Positions 1 to 5,754 of a DNA stretch of 5,768 bases are shown in pieces. The notes beneath the pieces were generated by a model. It was not told where the DNA came from. It was given only the letters and a program-made list of their open reading frames with translations, and did no database searches. The stretch spans positions 1 to 5,768 of the forward strand of contig CAYOKA010000138.1 of NCBI GenBank assembly GCA_964404395.1, given 5' to 3'. The position numbers and the translations under genes were made by a program. This DNA is from JAAYBT01 sp964404395 (GTDB lineage: Bacteria; Bacillota; Clostridia; Acetivibrionales; DTU013). The number at the start of each line of letters is the position of its first letter. Within the stretch, counting starts at the first letter, position 1.

Positions 1-296
1 CTTTGCAAATACCATGGAAGGAAGTGAAGGATAAGCTCCCTCATGCTCTTGATATCTACACTTCACCGAACAAGGAAATGGCAGTTGTACTCACAGGCAG
101 CGAAATTCTTATATATGCCATTGAGAATAATACCCTTGCAAACGGGCCTCTGGCAAAGTATCCGCTGCAGAAAGGCAGTTCAATTATTATGGCCGAATGG
201 GCTACAAATGATTATGTGCCAAGCTGGGAGAGGTCTTTTGTCAAAAACAATGAAACAGTCGAAGTGGAACCGGGAGAAATCAATAATTTGAAATAG
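1..296 (+). CDS. 3' end of an unrecognised protein with a beta-propeller-like tail (5' partial)
   Basis: An open frame enters from the left edge and stops at TAG 294-296, leaving about 97 visible residues. The only possible in-window start near the edge is a TTG at position 3 with no visible ribosome binding site, so the gene almost certainly begins upstream. I do not recognise the family. The visible part has short alternating hydrophobic strands: a TSPNKEMAVVLTG stretch followed by EILIYAIENNTL resembles the 'SPDGK-x-x-AV-x-T ... L-x-IYDL-x-x-G-x-L' pattern of one blade of a TolB/WD40-like propeller. A conserved-looking aromatic segment (AEWATNDYVPSWERSF) and an acidic, polar tail follow. 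The propeller reading is inference from pattern only. It is separated from the next gene by a possible terminator and promoter, so it is probably not part of the hom transcript. Confidence 0.6.
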   Translation, partial: LQIPWKEVKDKLPHALDIYTSPNKEMAVVLTGSEILIYAIENNTLANGPLAKYPLQKGSSIIMAEWATNDYVPSWERSFVKNNETVEVEPGEINNLK

Positions 297-311
297 TTAT
301 TGATTTTTTTT
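277..311 (+). terminator. Possible weak intrinsic terminator overlapping the stop codon of the upstream gene
   Basis: AAATCAATAA (277-286) and TTATTGATTT (297-306) are perfect reverse complements around a 10-nt loop that contains the TAG stop codon, followed by an unbroken T-run through 311. The T-run and position at a gene end fit an intrinsic terminator. The stem is almost entirely A-T with only one G-C pair, so it would be weak and termination may be partial. The T-run shares bases with the -35 box of the following promoter. Confidence 0.4.
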
Positions 312-328
312 GTTATCTATGTTAATAT
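300..328 (+). promoter_or_regulatory. Probable sigma-A promoter for the thrR-hom-cobA-S component group
   Basis: TTGATT (300-305) and TAATAT (323-328) are separated by exactly 17 bp, and TG at 320-321 stands one base before the -10 box, giving an extended -10. Each hexamer matches the vegetative consensus at four of six positions. The predicted transcript would start near 335 and leave a leader of about 45 nt before the ATG at 381. That is too short for a T-box or riboswitch, and none is seen. The -10 lies within the 8-bp palindrome TAATATTA (323-330). Confidence 0.5.
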
Positions 329-368
329 TACACCAGTCAGACACAAATGTGCGCCTATGGAGGACATG

Positions 369-376
369 CAGGAGAG
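369..376 (+). promoter_or_regulatory. Ribosome binding site of the ACT-domain regulator
   Basis: CAGGAGAG ends 4 nt before the ATG at 381, which is slightly close but usable. A second purine-rich stretch (GGAGGA near 359-364) is too distant to serve this start. This supports ATG 381. Confidence 0.5.
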
Positions 377-380
377 ATAA

Positions 381-824
381 ATGGATAGGGAATCAACATA
401 CTTTCTGGTTGACAGTGGGATGCTTCCGGAAGTGTTTTCAAAGGTAATCGAAGCAAAAAGGATATTGGTATCCGACAAAAATAAAACAGTACATGATGCT
501 GTGAAAGAGGCGGGGCTTAGTAGGAGCGCCTTTTACAAATACAGGGATTATGTATTTCCCTTTTATGAGACTTCAAGAGGAAGAGTGATTACACTTTTTT
601 TTGTAGTTGAAGATTTTTCCGGAATTCTTTCAAGCATTATCAACACAATAGCGCAGGCTAAGGCAAATATCATCACCATAAACCAGAACGTTCCGATCAA
701 CGGGCTTGCAGACGTTACCATATCAATAGCGACGACGGGAATGACTATGGATATCGGTGGGATGATGGATAGGCTTGGAGAAATTGAAGGTGTGCGAAGG
801 CAGGAAATCTTGGCGCGGGAATGA
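381..824 (+). CDS. thrR: ACT-domain transcriptional regulator of the ThrR/PheB family (UPF0735)
   Basis: This 147-residue protein has the full length and layout of UPF0735 proteins. After a short N-terminal segment comes a helix-turn-helix-like stretch at about residues 36-57 (TVHDAVKEAGLSRSAFYKY), then a C-terminal ACT domain at about 69-147. The ACT domain includes the characteristic ITINQNVPINGLADVTISI stretch (98-116), and its ligand-binding turn reads DFSGIL (78-83) in place of the usual D-x-PG-V/I-L. In Bacillus subtilis the member once called PheB was renamed ThrR as a repressor of the threonine genes including hom. That it does the same here, sensing an amino acid and acting on this operon, is inferred from family and from its place 51 bp upstream of hom. 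Some relatives are annotated as chorismate mutase-like, but nothing here shows such activity. ATG 381 is supported by a Shine-Dalgarno just upstream. Confidence 0.85.
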   Translation: MDRESTYFLVDSGMLPEVFSKVIEAKRILVSDKNKTVHDAVKEAGLSRSAFYKYRDYVFPFYETSRGRVITLFFVVEDFSGILSSIINTIAQAKANIITINQNVPINGLADVTISIATTGMTMDIGGMMDRLGEIEGVRRQEILARE

Positions 825-860
825 GACGTGGAAAGCGTACGATATAACGGAACATAAGGC

Positions 861-866
861 GGGAGG
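861..866 (+). promoter_or_regulatory. Ribosome binding site of hom
   Basis: GGGAGG lies 9 nt before ATG 876, a strong Shine-Dalgarno. It fixes the start directly ahead of the MNIAVIGYG Rossmann beginning. Confidence 0.7.
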
Positions 867-875
867 AACGACATT

Positions 876-2120
876 ATGAACATTGCGGTTATTGGGTATG
901 GCGTCGTCGGATCAGGTGTGGCCGAGGTCATAAGAAAGAATGCTCAGGCCATAGAGCACAAAGCAGGCAAGAGGATTGCAGTGAAGAGGATACTCGATAT
1001 AAGGGATATTACAGATGGCCCGGACAAAGCTCTGTTCACAAAGAATCCTGATGAGGTTTTTAATGATCCCGAAATTGGCGTAGTTGTTGAAACAATCGGC
1101 GGTGTCGGGGTATCCTATGAATATACAAAGAGAGCTTTAGCTGCAAAAAAGCATGTGGTCACCTCTAATAAGGAGCTGGTAGCTACCTATGGACCGGAGC
1201 TGCTTAAAATGGCCGCGGACAACGGTGTGAGCTATCTTTTTGAGGCAAGTGTCGGCGGGGGCATTCCGATTATACACATATTAAACCAATGTCTTGCCGC
1301 AAACATAATTAGCGGTATTACGGGCATCTTGAATGGAACAACAAATTATATATTGACTCAGATGCAAAGGGAGAGCCGTGATTTTAGTGAAGCCCTGGAG
1401 AATGCGCAAAAGAACGGTTACGCTGAGGCAGACCCTACTGACGACATCGAAGGGGTTGACGCATGCAGGAAAATTGCCATATTGTCCTCAATTGCATATA
1501 ATGAATTCGTGGATTGCAGGAATATATATACAGAGGGTATTTCAAAAATCACCCTTGTTGACATGCAATACGCAGAAGCAATGAATTGCACCATTAAGCT
1601 AGTTGCAATAAGCAAAAGAGAGGGGAACAGCATTTTTGCCAGGGTATCGCCTGCACTCATCAGCCTGAATCATCCTCTTTCCAATGTAAATGACGTTTTT
1701 AATGCTGTTGTTGTCAGGGGTGATGCAGTTGGGGAGACCATGTTTTATGGTAAAGGAGCGGGCAAGCTGCCGACGGCGAGCGCTGTAGCAGGCGACATTG
1801 TATATTTGGCTAAGCATAATGGTAGCTGTAAAAGCGGCTGGAGCAGAAGTGAGCATAACAATGTAATGCCTGTTGGTGACAGCAAAACCCGCTTTTTTGT
1901 CCGCGTTGCTTCCAGGAACAGCAGCGAAGCAGTGAAATGCATTTTAAAGGTATTTGACAGTATTGAGCTAATTAAGCCGGGCGGAAATGAATTGGCAGGC
2001 GAGATTGCTTTTACAACCTCCAAATTGCCGGAAAAGCAGCTTAGGGAACGGATAAATGAGCTGGAAAAAATGGCAGCCGTTAAGGATGTTGTAAATGTAA
2101 TCAGAATAGAGGAGGAGTAG
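876..2120 (+). CDS. hom: Homoserine dehydrogenase (EC 1.1.1.3)
   Basis: A 414-residue cytoplasmic enzyme that reduces aspartate semialdehyde to homoserine with NAD(P)H, at the branch to threonine and methionine. The N-terminal Rossmann fold opens with the dinucleotide-binding loop GYGVVGSGV (7-15), and TSNKELVA (96-103) holds the conserved lysine. The catalytic domain has EASVGGGIPII (123-133) and GILNGTTNYIL (150-160). Residues 177-199 fit the PROSITE homoserine dehydrogenase signature completely: A177, G181, D186-P187, D190, G193, D195 and K199. D195/K199 match the catalytic Asp/Lys spacing of the yeast enzyme, and E184 matches its substrate-binding Glu. The C-terminal part from about 337 is in the place of the regulatory ACT domain but is divergent and lacks the D-x-PG-V-L turn, so threonine feedback may be altered. 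At 414 residues it is slightly shorter than many ACT-bearing Hom proteins. It lies 51 bp after the putative regulator and 26 bp before cobA, consistent with one operon. No internal stop or frameshift. Confidence 0.96.
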   Translation: MNIAVIGYGVVGSGVAEVIRKNAQAIEHKAGKRIAVKRILDIRDITDGPDKALFTKNPDEVFNDPEIGVVVETIGGVGVSYEYTKRALAAKKHVVTSNKELVATYGPELLKMAADNGVSYLFEASVGGGIPIIHILNQCLAANIISGITGILNGTTNYILTQMQRESRDFSEALENAQKNGYAEADPTDDIEGVDACRKIAILSSIAYNEFVDCRNIYTEGISKITLVDMQYAEAMNCTIKLVAISKREGNSIFARVSPALISLNHPLSNVNDVFNAVVVRGDAVGETMFYGKGAGKLPTASAVAGDIVYLAKHNGSCKSGWSRSEHNNVMPVGDSKTRFFVRVASRNSSEAVKCILKVFDSIELIKPGGNELAGEIAFTTSKLPEKQLRERINELEKMAAVKDVVNVIRIEEE

Positions 2121-2146
2121 CAGCCCATACTAAGTGGAATGAAGGG

Positions 2147-2689
2147 ATGGAATTGAAATCTGTGAAAGGCCTGATACACATATATACCGGAAATGGAAAG
2201 GGAAAGACAACGGCGGCTATCGGTCTTGGTGTCAGGGCTTGTGGCAGCGGGATGAGGGTGCTTATGGTTCAGTTCCTCAAAAGTATGCCGACCGGTGAAA
2301 TGGCTGCTTTGAAAGCATTGGAGCCCAATTTTATTTTGCATAGAGGCACAAAGCAAAAGAAATTCACATGGCAGATGAATGAGAGTGAAAGGCTACAGAC
2401 AGCTGCGCAACAGAAGGCTATTTTTGAATTTGCGGTAAATAATGCAATAAGTGGTGCATGCGATTTATTGATATTGGATGAAGTACTGGGAGCTATCTCA
2501 ACAGGGATGCTTGAAAAAGGCAGTCTGCTGGAGTTAATTAAAAATAAGCCCGTAGACCTTGAGCTGGTGCTTACAGGTAGGGGCGCAAGTGATGAATTAA
2601 TCGAGCTTGCCGATTATGTTTCCGAGATTAAGGCTGTGAAGCATCCGGCCTGCAAGGGGATCAAAGGCAGGGAAGGGACAGAATATTAG
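2147..2689 (+). CDS. cobA: Corrinoid (cob(I)alamin) adenosyltransferase, CobA/CobO/BtuR family
   Basis: This enzyme transfers the 5'-deoxyadenosyl group of ATP to cobalt of reduced corrinoids, making adenosylcobalamin or its precursors in the cytoplasm. The 180 residues show an N-terminal P-loop GNGKGKTT (15-22), VQFLK (41-45), an FTW motif (73-75) matching the Phe and Trp near the corrinoid in Salmonella CobA, a Walker B-like LLILDEV (107-113), LTGRG (142-146), LADYVSEI (154-161) and the family ending KHPACKGIKGREGTEY. Length is normal. The start is uncertain: ATG 2147 has GAAGGG directly abutting it, too close for a Shine-Dalgarno, although AAGTGG at 2132-2137 is well spaced. TTG 2153 would have GAAGGG six bases upstream. 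The choice changes only two residues. It follows hom by 26 bp and precedes the S component by 12 bp. No cobalamin riboswitch fits in the gap, so B12 control, if any, is not local. Confidence 0.93.
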   Translation: MELKSVKGLIHIYTGNGKGKTTAAIGLGVRACGSGMRVLMVQFLKSMPTGEMAALKALEPNFILHRGTKQKKFTWQMNESERLQTAAQQKAIFEFAVNNAISGACDLLILDEVLGAISTGMLEKGSLLELIKNKPVDLELVLTGRGASDELIELADYVSEIKAVKHPACKGIKGREGTEY

Positions 2690-2695
2690 GGGAGG
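2689..2695 (+). promoter_or_regulatory. Ribosome binding site of the S-component gene, overlapping the cobA stop
   Basis: GGGGAGG begins at the last base of the cobA TAG codon and ends 6 nt before ATG 2702. The sharing of bases suggests that the two genes are translated from one message, possibly coupled. Confidence 0.7.
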
Positions 2696-2701
2696 AATTG
2701 C

Positions 2702-3250
2702 ATGGAGCATAATTCAGTTAAACGGTTAGTACTAAATAGTCTTTTTGTAGCGCTTGTGTTTTTGGCTACATATTTTACCCGTGTTCCGACTCCTTTGCCG
2801 GGAGGGTACTTCAATCTGGGTGATACGGTGATCATGCTTGCTGCGGTCTTTATGGGTCCTGTGGGCGGGATGCTTGCGGGCGCTATAGGCTCTGCCCTTG
2901 CAGATGTGGCAGCCGGGGCGTTTTTGTTTGCCCCCGTAACCCTTGTTGTAAAGGGTATTGAAGGATTGGTTGTTGGGCTGTTGGCAGCGAAGCTGCGCAA
3001 GAAGGACATAAGCAGATCCTCCTATAATTTTTCGCTTATTCTCGTTGTAGCCATAGGGGCAATCATAATGGTGGCCGGCTACTTTTTAGCAGAAACCTTC
3101 ATATTGGGTTTATTCGATGAAACCTTCGGATTGACCGCCGCTGTTGCCGAATTGCTGCCAAACTCTGTTCAGGGCGCACTGAGCGCGCTTTTGGGCTATG
3201 TACTGATACTGCTGCTTTCAAAGGCGAATTTTGATAAGCTTATTGATTGA
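2702..3250 (+). CDS. ECF transporter S component (substrate-binding membrane subunit), substrate unknown
   Basis: This 182-residue, very hydrophobic protein has about six membrane segments, roughly residues 9-25, 41-53, 56-70, 78-97, 111-132 and 156-173. The positively charged KLRKK (97-101) is probably cytoplasmic. The sequence GGYFNLGDTVIMLAAVFMGP (34-53), a Gly/Ala-rich GGMLAGAIGSALADVAAGA (55-73) and APVTLVVKGIEGLVVGLL (77-94) are typical of the ECF S-component family that includes Pfam PF07155. S components bind a vitamin or other micronutrient and work with a shared EcfA-EcfA'-EcfT module, which is not in the window and is usually encoded elsewhere. The substrate cannot be read from the sequence. 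Tight linkage to cobA makes a corrinoid, or a precursor such as dimethylbenzimidazole, a reasonable guess; other S components carry pyridoxine, hydroxymethylpyrimidine or queuosine precursors. ATG 2702 is supported by a strong Shine-Dalgarno. Confidence 0.85.
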   Translation: MEHNSVKRLVLNSLFVALVFLATYFTRVPTPLPGGYFNLGDTVIMLAAVFMGPVGGMLAGAIGSALADVAAGAFLFAPVTLVVKGIEGLVVGLLAAKLRKKDISRSSYNFSLILVVAIGAIIMVAGYFLAETFILGLFDETFGLTAAVAELLPNSVQGALSALLGYVLILLLSKANFDKLID

Positions 3251-3316
3251 TTATCGGAAGCTTCATTAAGAGGAGCTGGTAGTTGTAAGCCTTTATATTT
3301 CAGGCAATAGAGGAAT

Positions 3317-3346
3317 TTGAACTCTTTTGTCGAATATAAATATAAA
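3317..3346 (+). promoter_or_regulatory. Probable promoter of the AraC-family regulator gene
   Basis: TTGAAC (3317-3322) and TATAAA (3341-3346) are separated by 18 bp; they match the vegetative consensus at four and five of six positions. A second TATAAA lies directly before the -10 (3335-3340) but has no well-spaced -35. Transcription would begin near 3353, leaving a leader of about 63 nt before ATG 3416. The -35 box coincides with the TTG at 3317, which argues against that TTG being the start codon of the following gene. In the rest of the 165-bp gap (3251-3316) I see no convincing terminator, so read-through from the upstream operon is possible. Confidence 0.45.
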
Positions 3347-3403
3347 TGTGGTACAAATCTATCAGACAAGCTATTGAGAATAAGTATCAATCCGAATCGC
3401 AAT

Positions 3404-3410
3404 GGGGTGG
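3404..3410 (+). promoter_or_regulatory. Ribosome binding site that sets the AraC regulator start
   Basis: GGGGTGG ends 5 nt before ATG 3416. It favours this ATG over the in-frame upstream TTG at 3317, whose nearest purine stretch (AGAGGAA, 3309-3315) ends only one base before it. ATG 3412 is out of frame. Confidence 0.6.
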
Positions 3411-3415
3411 AATGT

Positions 3416-5713
3416 ATGCATACCCGAAGCACTGTAACACATTTCTCTAATCGTAGGGTGCTTTTTACATATTTTATTACCTACCTGATTATCATTACGA
3501 TCCTATTTTTGGTAATTGGCAGCTTTTCCCATTCCAACATTGTCAGGGGCGAACGTGAAAGAGTTCAGATGGAGATGGAACAGGCGGTAAACGAAGCTGT
3601 GAATGTTATGGACGCAAACCTCAGGGATGTGCTAAAACTCCAATCCTCATTTAATGTCAATTTGGATGTGTCACTCCTTCGGAAACTGGACGCTGATTTT
3701 AAGTCAAAGGAGTATATGCGCTTTTTAGAAATGTCCAATAAGCTGTCCAATTACACATCCACAAGCCAGTTTTTAGACAAAGTGGTATTGTATTTCCATT
3801 TCAATCACCTTTTTATCGCTTCAAATATGATAGATAGCCGTCCTGAAATATTCTTCAAATTGAATTTTCCAAATGATCGTCTTGCGTATAAGCAGTGGCG
3901 TGTCCAGCAAATGCTACGCAAAAGTAATGTTTTTTATGTGAAGGAGAATTCTATAGATGGTTACGTAAACCTCTACTACCGTTTGCCCATATTGGATAAA
4001 GGAAAAGGGGTTACGGTAATTACCGGGATTAAAGTAGGCGAATTAATAGAAGAGCTGGGATTGACCAATTTATACAATGATTCCGCACTCATAATTGAAG
4101 ACGGAGATGGGAATATATTGTACGCAAACCAGGAATCAGCAACGGCGCTGATGTATTTAACACAGTCAGCACCCGACAGATCAAATGTCACAGTGGAAGG
4201 CACAAGCTATGAGGCGTATTCGGAAAAACTGTCCCTCCTTGACTGGAGGATTAGCTACTTTGTTTCCACAGATGAAATATATGCAGACAGTAGAAGAACT
4301 TATCTGCGTCTGTTAGGGATGTATTCGCTGGTACTTATTACATCACTTTTTCTGGCAGTAGTATTCTCAAAAAAGATGTCTGTTCCGGTTACCTCATTGC
4401 TGCGCTTGGTTGATAGATGGGGCAATAATACAAGCTCCTCTACAGATAATGCAATAGATAGAGAGCATAAATCCTTTGTTACTAAGTATCTTTACTATGT
4501 GCTTCGTCGGGTTTCTGATATGTTTAATGACAATATGGAGCTTACCTCAATGATTCACGAGTATAAAGAGAATTCTCAAGGAATTTTGTATAACAGGCTC
4601 CTAAAAGGCGAAGTGATATCTGCAGACGAATTAAAGATGATAGAAGAAGAGTCAATACTACATTTTAATTATTATACAGTTGCTATAGCAAGGATTATTT
4701 CTCATGACAGCGAATCAACGGATGTTGCTGCGTTTGCAGCTTCCGAGATGTTTTCCCGCATGCGTGAAAATGGATTCTACTTCTGCAAAACTGCCTTTGA
4801 CAGGTTTACGATCATAATATGCGGACATAAGTTTTCTGAGCAAAGCGAAATTGCAGGTATGATAGAATCGTGTATGAGTAAAATGAATTTTGATTCATTT
4901 GTTTCATTAAGGTGGGGCATAGGGGATACAGTTACGAATTATGATCAGGTTTTCGTATCTTACAGGAATGCGGAATATGCGCTGAATAACATGGACGTCC
5001 TTGATAACAAGGTTATCTTATTTTACAACAGTAAAGACAAACAAAAAAACAGGCTGACATACAGCTTTGATGACGCTCAACGTCTTTATACTATATTAAG
5101 TAACGGGGAATCTGAAACTGCTGTTCAAGCTATTAGAGAGCTTGTGGATAGAAACAAAGAGGTATTGCAAACCTCAAAGGGGCAGCGAATAAGATTCATA
5201 TCCATGCTGTCGGAAACCACCCTGCTGTTGGTATCAAATATCACCAAAACCGACAGCCAGCTGGAAAGAGAAATAGAACGAATTCTCAGACAAATGAAAA
5301 GAGCAGAAAGCACTGACAGTATAATGAGATGTATGACGGAAGCAGTCAACAAGCTATGTTCATATGTAAACACGCGGACTAGTAGCAATAACAAGCGTTT
5401 GATTGATAGGATAACTAAATTCCTGGATGATAATTATGGCGATCCCAATCTGGGTCTTTCTTCTATTGCCCAATCCATGCGCCTGACAGAGAGCTATATA
5501 TCGGGCTTCTTCAAGCAGAATAAAGGTATTAATATCCAGAACTATATAGAGCAAAAGCGTATGATGAAGGCTGTAGAGATGCTTAAGGAAACAAGCCTTC
5601 CCACAGCTGAGATTGTGAAATCGGTAGGTTACTATAATACAAATACATTTTATAAAGCATTTAAGCGAAACTTTGGCATGACACCGAAGGAGTGTAGGGA
5701 AGGGATAAAGTAG
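3416..5713 (+). CDS. Membrane-bound AraC-family transcriptional regulator with extracellular Cache-like sensor (YesN-like)
   Basis: The 765-residue protein appears to be a one-component transmembrane sensor-regulator. A short basic N-terminus leads to a membrane segment at about 15-37. An extracellular region of about 260 residues follows, with predicted helix at 43-115 and a Cache/PAS-like strand set: ALIIEDGDGNILYANQE (224-240) and LDWRISYFVSTDEIY (275-289). A second membrane segment lies at about 298-317, followed by SKKMSVPVTSLL (318-329), which recalls the start of a HAMP domain although the rest is not recognisable. The cytoplasmic middle (about 385-540) resembles the degenerate region of YesN-type regulators, including VSYRNAEYALNNM (514-526). 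The AraC DNA-binding domain is at 662-765: first helix-turn-helix around LSSIAQSMRLTESYISGFFK (680-699), second around 730-762 with VGYYNTNTFYKAFKRNFGMTPKE. No phosphorylatable receiver is present. Relatives in Paenibacillus and clostridia often control adjacent carbohydrate ABC-transporter or glycoside hydrolase genes; none is visible here, so ligand and targets are unknown. ATG 3416 is preferred over TTG 3317 because of its Shine-Dalgarno. Confidence 0.88.
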   Translation: MHTRSTVTHFSNRRVLFTYFITYLIIITILFLVIGSFSHSNIVRGERERVQMEMEQAVNEAVNVMDANLRDVLKLQSSFNVNLDVSLLRKLDADFKSKEYMRFLEMSNKLSNYTSTSQFLDKVVLYFHFNHLFIASNMIDSRPEIFFKLNFPNDRLAYKQWRVQQMLRKSNVFYVKENSIDGYVNLYYRLPILDKGKGVTVITGIKVGELIEELGLTNLYNDSALIIEDGDGNILYANQESATALMYLTQSAPDRSNVTVEGTSYEAYSEKLSLLDWRISYFVSTDEIYADSRRTYLRLLGMYSLVLITSLFLAVVFSKKMSVPVTSLLRLVDRWGNNTSSSTDNAIDREHKSFVTKYLYYVLRRVSDMFNDNMELTSMIHEYKENSQGILYNRLLKGEVISADELKMIEEESILHFNYYTVAIARIISHDSESTDVAAFAASEMFSRMRENGFYFCKTAFDRFTIIICGHKFSEQSEIAGMIESCMSKMNFDSFVSLRWGIGDTVTNYDQVFVSYRNAEYALNNMDVLDNKVILFYNSKDKQKNRLTYSFDDAQRLYTILSNGESETAVQAIRELVDRNKEVLQTSKGQRIRFISMLSETTLLLVSNITKTDSQLEREIERILRQMKRAESTDSIMRCMTEAVNKLCSYVNTRTSSNNKRLIDRITKFLDDNYGDPNLGLSSIAQSMRLTESYISGFFKQNKGINIQNYIEQKRMMKAVEMLKETSLPTAEIVKSVGYYNTNTFYKAFKRNFGMTPKECREGIK

Positions 5714-5716
5714 GGT

Positions 5717-5754
5717 AAAAAAGTGGTTAACCACGTTAAATGGTTAACCACTTT
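5717..5754. terminator. Perfect 14-bp inverted repeat after the AraC regulator gene: terminator or tandem operator
   Basis: AAAGTGGTTAACCA (5720-5733) and TGGTTAACCACTTT (5741-5754) are exact reverse complements with a 7-nt loop, starting only 6 bp after the stop codon. An A-run at 5717-5722 gives a six-T tail when read on the minus strand. On the plus strand the stem is followed by ACACC and only three T residues end it. The structure is therefore a better intrinsic terminator for a leftward gene beyond the window than for the AraC gene, though it may act on both. Each arm is itself palindromic: GTGGTTAACCAC (5723-5734) and TGGTTAACCA (5741-5750). A pair of binding sites for a dimeric regulator is therefore an alternative. 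Confidence 0.55.

Noticed and set aside
297..380. A T-box or amino-acid riboswitch controlling the hom operon.
   Set aside because: The whole gap is 84 bp, with only about 45 nt after the predicted transcription start. There is no room for a T-box and no such structure is seen.
2121..2146. A cobalamin riboswitch upstream of cobA.
   Set aside because: The gap after hom is only 26 bp, far too short for this riboswitch class, and no B12-box-like sequence is present in it.
1745..2356. A long minus-strand open frame of about 203 codons opposite hom and cobA.
   Set aside because: It lies antisense to two well-supported enzymes, spans their junction, has low-complexity Ser/His/Pro-rich sequence and no recognisable domain. 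It is a shadow frame.
3251..3316. An intrinsic terminator after the S-component gene.
   Set aside because: Only short dyads such as GCCT...AGGC with a 9-nt loop, and AGAG...CTCT, were found. None has a strong stem with a proper T-run.
5360..5734. A minus-strand open frame of about 124 codons over the AraC DNA-binding domain and the start of the terminal inverted repeat.
   Set aside because: The overlapping plus-strand AraC domain is clearly coding. The minus frame would start inside the hairpin, without a Shine-Dalgarno or recognisable family.
5720..5754. A BirA-type biotin operator, because of the GTTAACC ... GGTTAAC half-sites.
   Set aside because: BirA operators have the half-sites about 14-16 bp apart; here the gap between GTTAACC and GGTTAAC is 9 bp. 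No biotin gene is visible.
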